Assembly: GCF_001457815.1 (NCBI RefSeq)
Contig: NZ_LN898221.1
Span: 453,053-517,052, forward strand
Direction: 5' to 3'
Length of the DNA stretch: 64,000 nt
DNA from: Vitreoscilla massiliensis
GTDB lineage: Bacteria > Pseudomonadota > Gammaproteobacteria > Burkholderiales > Neisseriaceae
The notes beneath the pieces were generated by a model. It ran no database searches and was not told where the DNA came from. It saw only the letters and a list, made by a program, of their open reading frames with translations. Position 1 is the stretch's first letter, and each line of letters opens with the position of its first letter. Positions 14,678 to 21,515 of the stretch are shown one piece after another. The translations under genes and the position numbers were made by a program.

Positions 14678-14974
14678 TCATTTATCACCATGTACTACTT
14701 TTGCACCACGTTTCACTTTATGATGTTTTACATGGTGTTTTGCAGTTTTATTTGAATGGTTCGCTGCATGTTTTTTTGAAATTTTATGTTTTTTCGCATG
14801 TACCTTTTTGCCATTTACTTTATGGTGTTTCACCATTTGGTGTTTGGCAGTAGAAACAGTTTGAACTGGGGTCATATTTTTTGCTGGAGGTGCTGTAGGT
14901 GTTGTTGCTGCCAAACTTAAAGCTGTCAATGAACCTAAAGTAGTTGCGAGCAAGGTAGCAATAATTTTTTTCAT
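14678..14974 (-). CDS. Small secreted His/Lys-rich protein, Asr (acid-shock)-like
   Basis: The 98-residue protein has a clear signal peptide (MKKIIATLLATTLGSLTALS, then LAAT). The mature part is almost entirely K, H, A, T and V, with repeated KHHK and AKK motifs. Composition and layout resemble enterobacterial Asr acid-shock proteins, and it may buffer or chelate in the periplasm. Metal binding by histidines is equally possible. It lies between two IS3 elements and does not belong to the prophage. Confidence 0.65.
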   Translation of the reverse strand: MKKIIATLLATTLGSLTALSLAATTPTAPPAKNMTPVQTVSTAKHQMVKHHKVNGKKVHAKKHKISKKHAANHSNKTAKHHVKHHKVKRGAKVVHGDK

Positions 14975-15171
14975 GGTACATCTCCCAAGTGAGGTTGTTC
15001 TGTTTGTGTGAGGTCATATTGCACTTCGACACTTAGGGGAAACTTAGAAAGAAATAAAGTTAAGTAATCCATGAAAAACGAAGATTTACCTGAAATTTAA
15101 GGTTAAATTAATTCTAATAAAACTCTAAAAATCACCAGTACTTGAAATTGGAATTAAAATAAAGCCATGGG
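14975..15171. other. Non-coding gap upstream of Asr-like gene
   Basis: The stretch is A/T-rich and shows no reading frame I can support. GGGAGATGTACC (minus strand) just before the start at 14974 gives a ribosome site for the Asr-like gene. The promoter would be in this gap. Confidence 0.4.
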
Positions 15172-15240
15172 GTAATCCCCCTTTAAGTAAGTGCAGCATT
15201 AAGTAGAATTTTCTCGTAACCTATACGCAGGAGATTTTGC

Positions 15241-15506
15241 ATGAAACAGTCACGATTTACCGATACCAAATCATTGCTATCTTAAAGCAGGCAGAAGCTG
15301 GAACACCTATACCAGAAGTATGTAGAGAACATGGCATCAGTTCTGCCACTTTCTACAAATGGTGTTCCAAATACGCGGGTATGGATGCATCTCTGATGGC
15401 AAGAATGCGTGAGTTAGAAGCCGAGAATGCCCGTTTGAAGAAGATGTATGCTGAAGAGCGGCTCAAAGCGGAAATCATTCAGGAGGCCATGGCAAAAAAG
15501 TGGTGA
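15241..15506 (+). pseudogene. IS3 OrfA with early frameshift
   Basis: ATG 15241 gives MKQSRFTDTK then quickly stops. One base missing in GATACCAAATC would restore the expected reading TDTQIIAILKQAE. The remaining frame continues through VCREHGISSATFYKWCSKYA and EARLKKMYAEERLK-type helix to TGA at 15506. AAAAAAG at 15494-15500 is the -1 slippery site toward orfB. A TTG at 15237 could allow a shorter initiation in the intact frame. Confidence 0.7.
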
Positions 15507-16336
15507 AGCCATCTTTGCGCAAGAAGATGGCGTATGAGGCGGTCCAACATAAGGCTGTCAGCATACGTTTTGCCTGTGCCACATTCCAAATCAGCGAAAC
15601 TTGCTACCGTTACCAACACCAATTATCAGATGGCAATGCCTTAATCATTCATTGGTTATTGTTGCTAACACAAGAACACCGCGATTGGGGATTCGGTTTG
15701 TGCTTTGCCTACATCCGTAACGTTCAAGGTTTGCGCTTCAATCACAAACGGGTGTATCGGATTTACTGTGAATTGGCTTTAAACCTGAGAATCAAGCCCA
15801 AACGCCGTATTAAGCGGCCTGTACCGGATGTATTGAAACAGCCCACTCACATCAATGACATTTGGTCTTTGGATTTCATGCATGATCAAATGAGCGATGG
15901 TCAAAGCTATCGTTTGTTGAACATTATTGATGATTACAGACGTGAAGGTTTGGCAATGGAGGTAGGCTTATCACTGCCAGCCAGTCGGGTGATACGCACG
16001 CTGAATCAGCTGTTGGAATACCGCACCAGACCCAAAGCCATACGTTGTGATAATGGCCCAGAATTTACCAGTCATGAATTTCAATCTTGGGCCATACAAA
16101 AAGGCATTCGAATTGAATACATCCAACCAGGCAAGCCACAGCAAAACGCTTCTATTGAGCGCTATAACCGCACCGTCAGGTATGGATTGTTAAATCAGTA
16201 TTTGTTTAAGAGTTTGGAAGACATTCAGGATTGTGCCACCCGTTGGTTATGGTTTTACAATCATAAAAGACCTCATCAGGCCAATGGCTGTAGGCCACCG
16301 CTGATGGATTTTGATTCTACTGAAACCTGCCATTAA
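15500..16336 (+). CDS. IS3-family transposase OrfB
   Basis: The 278-residue integrase-core protein shows the DDE residues in IWSLDFMHDQMSDGQSYR, KAIRCDNGPEFTSHEF and NASIERYNRTVRYGLL. The end WFYNHKRPHQANGCRPP is typical of the IS3/IS407 groups. It overlaps orfA by seven bases in the -1 frame. A uptake-type 12-mer AAGCGGCCTGTA lies inside it near 15813. Confidence 0.88.
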   Translation: MVKPSLRKKMAYEAVQHKAVSIRFACATFQISETCYRYQHQLSDGNALIIHWLLLLTQEHRDWGFGLCFAYIRNVQGLRFNHKRVYRIYCELALNLRIKPKRRIKRPVPDVLKQPTHINDIWSLDFMHDQMSDGQSYRLLNIIDDYRREGLAMEVGLSLPASRVIRTLNQLLEYRTRPKAIRCDNGPEFTSHEFQSWAIQKGIRIEYIQPGKPQQNASIERYNRTVRYGLLNQYLFKSLEDIQDCATRWLWFYNHKRPHQANGCRPPLMDFDSTETCH

Positions 16337-16441
16337 ATATGGGAGGATTACTATGGGAACTTATACAAATCAGCAGTGGCACAACGGACGAAACACACCG
16401 ACACCTTCAAGTATGACTTTTATCATTGCTGCAAACTCAGC

Positions 16442-16714
16442 TTATGCGGATATGTTCTGATCAAACCAATTTAGGGCATAAGCCACCCTGTCTTCTATGG
16501 AGCATCCTTGCGCGTAAGTGTTGTAACCTGTGCCATAATTGTAGCTGTCAAAATTGACCTTTAAATCCTTGTATAAGGCCATGTTATGCCAATAGCCGAG
16601 TGGGTAAACCCTGATGAACAAGGTATTCAAATGGCCATAGAATTGCAGTGTGACCGTAGCCTTGGCTCGGCCACAGCGACCATGTTGTGCCGCTTTTTTG
16701 AAGATTCTTTGCAT
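16442..16714 (-). CDS. Hypothetical protein, 90 aa
   Basis: ATG 16714 follows AAAGGGTCTTCC; an in-frame ATG at 16732 would add six residues. The product starts MQRIFKKAAQHGRCGRAKAT, has aromatic-rich segments (DSYNYGTGYNTYAQGCS) and no signal peptide. It starts inside or just after the end of the Sel1 gene, so the two are probably cotranscribed. No family is recognised. Confidence 0.5.
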   Translation of the reverse strand: MQRIFKKAAQHGRCGRAKATVTLQFYGHLNTLFIRVYPLGYWHNMALYKDLKVNFDSYNYGTGYNTYAQGCSIEDRVAYALNWFDQNISA

Positions 16715-16724
16715 GGAAGACCCT

Positions 16725-18431
16725 TTAAACATTGTACGATGGAATGCGCAATTGTCTTAGTTGCTCGATTGCTTCTGCGTGGCCATTCATTTCAGCACGG
16801 AATAGCCATCCGGCCCCTGAGGTCAAATCCTGCTCAACACCATATCCCTTGATGTACTTGCTGCCTAATTTGTATTGGGCCTCAGCGTGGCCATTGTCAG
16901 CTGCTTTTTGCAGCCAATCCATAGCCAGTATTTGATCGGCTACCACACCACGGCCTTGCTCATACATTTCAGCCAACTTTAATTGGGCATCAGCATGATC
17001 CTGATAAGCGGCTTTTTTGAAATTTTCAAAAGCCAGTGCATAGTCTTTGTGTATGCGCATTTCGGAACTGTATATCAAGCCAAGACGGTATTGAGCAGGG
17101 GCCTGACCCAAGGCGGCATTGTGCTCAAGCCAGCGGTAAAAAATATCCGCATATTGAGAATTTGGGGTGATGTCGCACAGCACAAACTCGAAGCCCAAAT
17201 TGTATTGGGCCAATACATGACCTTGCTCAGCCGCTTTTAGGTGCAAATCAACGGCCTTGTATTTGTCTTCAGCGACCCCGTGGCCATCAAAATACAAGTT
17301 ACCCAAGGCATACAGAGCTTCCGGGTGCAGCTTACTGGCAGCCATGTGATACCACTCAGCAGCATTTTCAACGTCGGCTCCAGTGGCATCATTGAAGTAA
17401 AACATTTTGGCCAAAAAATACTGGCTTTCTGTATGGCCTTGATCCGCAGCCATGTGCAGCCATTCACGGGCCGCCAGTTCATCAAGAGGCGTGCCTATGC
17501 CCTGTAAATACATTTGCGCGACCTGATGCTGCGCATCAGCGTCACCAATCTTGGCAGCGCTTAGGAACCAATGAAATGACTGTGCATAATCAGGGTTTGG
17601 CTTCAGGTTAAAGTAGTGATGGCCAAGATTGATCTGCGCTTTCAAATGATCAAGCTCCGCAATCTTGGTGTACAACTCGATGGCCAAATCTAAGTCTTTG
17701 GGCAAAACAATGCCCAATTCATGCATGGTGGCAATGTTGAATATGGCTTCTTTATCGTTAATCTTTGAAGCCATATCCAACCAATTCAAGGCCATGAACA
17801 CCTTGTCTTTGCTGAAATTGCTTGAAAGATACAGCTGGCACAATTTCACCATCGCCTTAGTGCTGCCCTCAGCTGCGGCCAATGACAACCATTTTTCCGC
17901 TTCTTTTTCGTTGCGAAACAGAAAATTGTTTTCAAGGTGTAGCTCACCCAAACGTACTTGCGCATCGCTGTGATTCAGCTCAGCTGCTTGGCAATACCAA
18001 TGTATTGCTAGTAACACGTCTTTGGAGACGTAAATACCGTTTTCATACATCAAACCCAAATTGTATTGTGCTGAAGCTTGCTTGTTCAATGAAGCCAGCT
18101 TCAACCAATAGAAAGCCTGTTTGTGATCGTTGGCCACGTATTGATTGAACAAAAAGATGTGGCCCAACAAAGACTGTGCAGGAGGGTGATTGCGTTTGGC
18201 CAATTTGACCAAGGTGCTGATGGCATCTAAGTGGCTGCCATCAGGTTTGTGCGTATTAAACTGTTTTTCTGCCTTTAAAAATTCTCTGTTCATAGCTTGG
18301 CCATGATTGCGTTTGCACTCGTCAGCGTTATAAACCACTTCCAAGGACTTCATTGAATACTTTAATGAAAAATTTTCATAGTGTGGACTCAGTTTGAATC
18401 CATGCAAATTGACATTTTTGGCTTGGTACAT
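16725..18431 (-). CDS. Sel1-repeat (TPR-like) protein
   Basis: From about residue 85 to the end of this 568-residue protein there are about a dozen 36-residue Sel1 repeats with the A-x-x-x-L-G-x-x-Y / A-x-x-W-Y-x-x-A-A pattern, for example AQYNLGLMYENGIYVSKDVL and AQYKLGSKYIKGYGVEQDL. These solenoids act as protein-binding scaffolds. The first ~80 residues are unique. No signal peptide is visible, so a cytoplasmic or contact-delivered role is open. It faces an XRE regulator across a 215-bp A/T-rich gap, and a 90-aa gene follows. Confidence 0.88.
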   Translation of the reverse strand: MYQAKNVNLHGFKLSPHYENFSLKYSMKSLEVVYNADECKRNHGQAMNREFLKAEKQFNTHKPDGSHLDAISTLVKLAKRNHPPAQSLLGHIFLFNQYVANDHKQAFYWLKLASLNKQASAQYNLGLMYENGIYVSKDVLLAIHWYCQAAELNHSDAQVRLGELHLENNFLFRNEKEAEKWLSLAAAEGSTKAMVKLCQLYLSSNFSKDKVFMALNWLDMASKINDKEAIFNIATMHELGIVLPKDLDLAIELYTKIAELDHLKAQINLGHHYFNLKPNPDYAQSFHWFLSAAKIGDADAQHQVAQMYLQGIGTPLDELAAREWLHMAADQGHTESQYFLAKMFYFNDATGADVENAAEWYHMAASKLHPEALYALGNLYFDGHGVAEDKYKAVDLHLKAAEQGHVLAQYNLGFEFVLCDITPNSQYADIFYRWLEHNAALGQAPAQYRLGLIYSSEMRIHKDYALAFENFKKAAYQDHADAQLKLAEMYEQGRGVVADQILAMDWLQKAADNGHAEAQYKLGSKYIKGYGVEQDLTSGAGWLFRAEMNGHAEAIEQLRQLRIPSYNV

Positions 18432-18646
18432 AATGAATTACTTTAATAGTTACTAAAGTCTATATTTTAAATAGAGTATCTAATGTTAAATTGATATATA
18501 TCAAAAACAATTGAATATAATATCTAATAATTAGATTTTTATTAATACTCTATTGTTAGTTTTATGTTAGGTAGCAATACAAAAATGTGTGACTGCTATC
18601 AAATAATTAGCATGACACAACAATAATACAATTGACATAGCCCATT
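18432..18646. promoter_or_regulatory. A/T-rich divergent promoter region, Sel1 gene and XRE gene
   Basis: This gap of 215 bases lies between divergent starts and is about four-fifths A/T. Stretches such as TTGATATATATC and TCTAATAATTAG are candidates for operators or -10 boxes. Exact promoters cannot be fixed by eye. Confidence 0.45.
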
Positions 18647-19261
18647 ATGAACACACCGAATAAAGACAATAGTAATAACTTAGATGTTAATGAATCCAAT
18701 GGATTTAGCTTGCGTTTGAGTCAATTGGTGGCGGAATTGCAAATATCTCAGAATGAATTTGCCCGCCTGATTGGATCAACGTCAGCCAATGTCAGCAACA
18801 TGTTGCGCGGAAAAACAAAACCAGGTTTGGAGTTCTTGCAGAACATTGCCAACACTTTTGGTATCAGTCTTGATTGGCTGATGATGGGTAAAGGCAATAT
18901 GTATGGTCATTTTTATATTGATGCAGGATGGCTGGAATCGGTGTATCTGCGCATCAGCTTGGCCCATGCAGCTGCACGCGGAGATGATGAAGCCATTACA
19001 TTAATCAGCGACCTATCAAACAAGAATCACAATGTCTGCCGGATTGATACCGACAAATTGATGTCGGCGATGGAAAAAGAAATGTCAAAATGCGAGCTTT
19101 TGACACGGGTATACAACCAATATTTGGATATTGAAGATGAAGATGTGCGCAATAATTGCGCAATGGAGGCAGCCATCAACTTTTATCAGGTTAAAAGCAA
19201 AGATCCATTGCGTAACTTGATGCACACCCATATCAAATTACGGCCACCTAAACAAAGCTAA
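18647..19261 (+). CDS. XRE-family transcriptional regulator
   Basis: In this 204-residue protein the helix-turn-helix covers about residues 22-77: LRLSQLVAELQISQNEFARL, then STSANVSNMLRGKTKPGLEF and ISLDWLMMGKG, the last being typical of phage-repressor-like XRE proteins. The C-terminal ~120 residues are helical and acidic, without a peptidase motif. It may repress itself and the divergent Sel1 gene. Position next to IS elements and toxin genes suggests an acquired block. Confidence 0.8.
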   Translation: MNTPNKDNSNNLDVNESNGFSLRLSQLVAELQISQNEFARLIGSTSANVSNMLRGKTKPGLEFLQNIANTFGISLDWLMMGKGNMYGHFYIDAGWLESVYLRISLAHAAARGDDEAITLISDLSNKNHNVCRIDTDKLMSAMEKEMSKCELLTRVYNQYLDIEDEDVRNNCAMEAAINFYQVKSKDPLRNLMHTHIKLRPPKQS

Positions 19262-19374
19262 AATAACAAAAATTCTAGTGGCTAAAATTTTGATGTTCTG
19301 ATGTTTTGATGGGTGGCGGCCTGTGCTTGATGCTCTATTCAAGAACTATTACTAATTGAGCACTACTGATTTTA

Positions 19375-19815
19375 CTATTCTGATTTCGCGGGAAATTGAC
19401 ATAAAAATGGATTAATCAATGTAACTCCTGTTTTTTCAAAATCTTTCGTATTGCGAGTTACTATGGTTAATCCATTCACCAATGCAGTTGCTGCAATTAA
19501 AGCATCACGCTCGAAGCGTGGATTTGGAATATGTAATCTCGCACAGGCTAGAGCAACTTTTGTATCAATCGATAATATTCGGCCTGCAAAGGTAGGAATT
19601 ACTTGAGTCTCAAACCAATTTCTTAAAATTGCACCTTGAATGGAATCTTTTCTTTCCTTTTGCAAAATCCCCATTTCCAACTCCATGATGCTAATTGCCG
19701 AAATATAGAGACTGTCAACATCTAAGTACTCAGCCCATTGTTTAAAATTCTCATCAGCCTTATTGGTTCTGACTTTACGTAATTCTGAAATTACATTCGT
19801 ATCAAGAAGAAGCAT
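19375..19815 (-). CDS. PIN-domain toxin ribonuclease (VapC/FitB-like)
   Basis: The 146-residue PIN domain starts MLLLDTNVISELRK. Conserved acids are D5, the Glu in MELEMGILQKE, the Asp in RFERDALIAATA and the Asp of TRNTKDFEKTGV, so the metal site is complete. VapC-type toxins cut RNA and are held by the partner antitoxin. Its ATG overlaps the antitoxin stop by one base, so the two are co-translated. Length is normal for the family and no defect is seen. Confidence 0.9.
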   Translation of the reverse strand: MLLLDTNVISELRKVRTNKADENFKQWAEYLDVDSLYISAISIMELEMGILQKERKDSIQGAILRNWFETQVIPTFAGRILSIDTKVALACARLHIPNPRFERDALIAATALVNGLTIVTRNTKDFEKTGVTLINPFLCQFPAKSE

Positions 19816-20054
19816 CAGTCAAAATCCACTTGCTTTGGTGAAATACTGAGTTTTTCAGGCTCAAAATCAATATCATCATTTAAACTTAATAAATCAATTA
19901 TTTTGGGCTGAAAACCTTTCAATTTCATATACTCATCATAGTTAATTAAGACGTGAGATGGCTTTCCTCGCTCAGTGATGATAACAGGACTAGCTAAACT
20001 TTCTCGTTTAGCTCGACCAACATCTTGATTGAATTCTCTACTACTCATTTTCAT
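19815..20054 (-). CDS. Phd/YefM-type antitoxin
   Basis: The 79-residue antitoxin has the N-terminal DNA-binding Phd fold: REFNQDVGRAKRESLASPVI, then ITERGKPSHVLINYDEYMKL. The acidic C-terminal tail (NDDIDFEPEKL) should wrap the toxin. It should repress its own promoter, and a short inverted repeat lies upstream at 20081-20098. Starts at ATG 20054; a second in-frame ATG lies two codons on. Confidence 0.88.
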   Translation of the reverse strand: MKMSSREFNQDVGRAKRESLASPVIITERGKPSHVLINYDEYMKLKGFQPKIIDLLSLNDDIDFEPEKLSISPKQVDFD

Positions 20055-20080
20055 GTCAAATACTCCAACAAATGAATATT

Positions 20081-20098
20081 TGTAGATATGTAACTACA
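20081..20098 (-). promoter_or_regulatory. Possible antitoxin operator
   Basis: TGTAG (20081-20085) and CTACA (20094-20098) form an inverted repeat 27 bases upstream of the antitoxin start. Phd-type antitoxins bind such palindromes. It is short, so support is weak. Confidence 0.35.
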
Positions 20099-20136
20099 TT
20101 TCAATGGTGTTAATCAATACAGAAACATATCACCAT

Positions 20137-20523
20137 TCAAACAGCTAGAATTGTATGCCCATACTTGATTATTTTCTCATCCGTACTCAGTAAGGTAATT
20201 CCTTCAACCCTTGATTGTGCAATCAAAATTCGATCAAAAGGATTTTTGTGAATATCAGGTAGATATTGAGTTTCTGCTGCATGCTTGCCTGAAATGATTA
20301 ACTCACTGTATCCGTTATCTAATAGTGAGCGTCTTAATAAGGATGAATCAATTTGAAAATTTGGACGCCCTAAGACCGACTTAATAGCAATTTCCCAAAT
20401 ACTGGCAGCGCTAAACAATAATTCATTATTCAAATCTTCTATTACACGTCTTGCTTTTTGACTAAGTTTTGCATCATCTGTAACAGCCCATAGTAAGATA
20501 TGGGTATCTAATAACTATTTCAT
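20137..20523 (-). pseudogene. Second PIN-domain toxin with nonsense codon 3
   Basis: From ATG 20523 the frame reads M-K-stop (TAG at 20515-20517) and continues in the same frame with LLDTHILLWAVTDDAKLSQK, then LLFSAASIWEIAIKSVLGRP and NPFDRILIAQSRVEGITLLS to the stop at 20137. The usual start in this family is MKLLLDTH, so TTG to TAG is a plausible single change. Everything after is intact over about 125 residues. An internal start at Met of MNNELLF would miss the first catalytic Asp. Probably an inactive toxin. Confidence 0.8.
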
Positions 20524-20751
20524 TCGTCAGCACCATTAAACAGTGATGCAATCTCATCCTCACCCAGCGTATCAAAATCATCAGGGACATTTAGTTGCAT
20601 AAAACCAATTCTTTTGGGGGGTTTGAATTTGTTTTTGATAAGGGATAACTTGCATCAAAGGTTTTCCAGATTTGGCGATTACAAATGGTTCATTTTCATT
20701 AACCAGCTTCGATAAATTAGTTTTCACCTCATGAATATTAATAGTCCGCAT
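20520..20751 (-). pseudogene. Second Phd-type antitoxin, frameshifted at a C6 tract
   Basis: From ATG 20751 the frame reads MRTINIHEVKTNLSKLVNEN, EPFVIAKSGKPLMQVIPY and then meets CCCCCC (G tract at 20616-20621). It then ends early at 20581. Removing one C restores KRIGFMQLNVPDDFDTLGE and ASLFNGADE, ending at 20520 in ATGA overlap with the toxin. The intact reading fits a 76-residue antitoxin. The lesion lies in a homopolymer, so slippage could switch it. Confidence 0.8.
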
Positions 20752-20835
20752 AATTCAATTCTCCTATTAAATAAACTTAGTCTATCAAACTTAGTTTACT
20801 TAAAAAAAGCATTATCATACAACTCATCCAGGCAA

Positions 20836-20869
20836 AAGATGGCCCACATCACACTATGTGGGCCATCTT
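20836..20869 (-). terminator. Hairpin terminator downstream of hipB/hipA stub
   Basis: AAGATGGCCCACAT (20836-20849) and ATGTGGGCCATCTT (20856-20869) form a perfect 14-bp stem around CACACT. It is a relocated copy of the tpsB terminator at 21470-21497. Confidence 0.8.
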
Positions 20870-20907
20870 CTTTACTGCACCAACCTAAGACCACTTACTC
20901 ACATTCA
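20839..20907 (-). repeat. 69-bp copy of the tpsB 3' end and terminator
   Basis: This stretch aligns without gaps to 21470-21538 with about five mismatches. It covers the terminator and the last codons of a tpsB gene. It is fused to a hipA fragment at about 20907. Confidence 0.85.
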
Positions 20908-21014
20908 GGATGAAACGTGAGTATGTTTTTACCGCCCGCATAGTGGGTAAGAACACCAACGTCGATTCCATATATTGTTAAGCGTAATGCATCAACCTTT
21001 TCCAATGCTTTCAT
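20895..21014 (-). pseudogene. hipA fragment (first ~35 codons)
   Basis: ATG 21014 begins MKALEKVDALRLTIYGIDVG and VLTHYAGGKNILTF, matching the start of HipA kinases (a short strand, then VGxLTHYxxGKxxFTF). The frame then runs into tpsB-like 3' DNA and stops at 20895. A full HipA has over 400 residues, so the Ser/Thr kinase toxin is lost. Its ATG overlaps the hipB stop (TAATG), as in intact hipBA operons. Confidence 0.75.
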
Positions 21015-21301
21015 TAATCATCACCCGAATTAAACCAAAAGCTGACATTATCATCACTGTCTGATAGATTTGATTGTGGGTCTTCGCGGCTTGTTCTTTG
21101 ACTCAATGGCTGCAATACCAACTCCAATTCCAAACCTTCAAGAATCCTAAGAAAAGAAGACAATCGTATATCATTACCAGCCTCTGCTCTTTGATATTGC
21201 TGTTGTTTCATTCCAATGCGCATGTACATATCACCTTGTTCTAAATCCAAAGCTTTACGCCGATCAGAAAGAAATTCTGAAATTTCAGTGAGTGTTTTCA
21301 T
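21014..21301 (-). CDS. HipB-like XRE antitoxin/repressor, orphan
   Basis: The 95-residue product has a helix-turn-helix over about residues 10-65: ISEFLSDRRKALDLEQGDMY, MRIGMKQQQYQRAEAGNDIR and LSSFLRILEGLELELVLQP. The tail is acidic and serine-rich. In hipBA operons HipB represses transcription and neutralises HipA. Here hipA is only a stub, so HipB is an orphan. A long palindrome upstream (21317-21375) is a good operator candidate. Confidence 0.8.
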   Translation of the reverse strand: MKTLTEISEFLSDRRKALDLEQGDMYMRIGMKQQQYQRAEAGNDIRLSSFLRILEGLELELVLQPLSQRTSREDPQSNLSDSDDNVSFWFNSGDD

Positions 21302-21316
21302 TATTTAGCAACCATA

Positions 21317-21375
21317 AAATAAAACAATACATTAGTTGTTTACTAATCAGATAACAACTAAGTGTATTGTTTTAT
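21317..21375. promoter_or_regulatory. 59-bp palindrome upstream of hipB
   Basis: AATAAAACAATACATTAGTTGTT and AACAACTAAGTGTATTGTTTTATT are near-complete inverted copies around TACTAATCAGAT, with one extra base in the right arm. Its location 16-75 bases upstream of the hipB start suits an autoregulatory operator. It might instead be a transcript hairpin or a remnant of a small mobile element. Confidence 0.5.
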
Positions 21376-21469
21376 TCAGTAGCTATTCACCACTTCTGGC
21401 TTAACCTTCAATCAACGCAGTTCTATCTATTCCACAATAAGCAATATTGTAACAACGTAAAAACTAAAA

Positions 21470-21497
21470 ATGGCCCACATCACACTATGCGGGCCAT
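21470..21497 (-). terminator. tpsB terminator
   Basis: ATGGCCCACAT (21470-21480) and ATGCGGGCCAT (21487-21497) pair with one G-T type mismatch around CACACT, followed on the minus strand by TTTTTAG. It lies 19 bases after the tpsB stop. Confidence 0.75.
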
Positions 21498-21515
21498 CTT
21501 CTTTACTGCACCTAC

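Larger units (their letters stand above)
15172..16351 (+). mobile_element. Second IS3-family element, about 1.18 kb, degenerate
   Basis: GTAATCCCCC near 15172 and GGGAGGATTAC ending at 16351 look like imperfect terminal inverted repeats around an orfA-orfB pair. No clear target duplication is seen. It differs from the neighbouring IS3 element in both proteins. OrfA is frameshifted near its start, so the copy is probably not autonomous. Confidence 0.8.
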
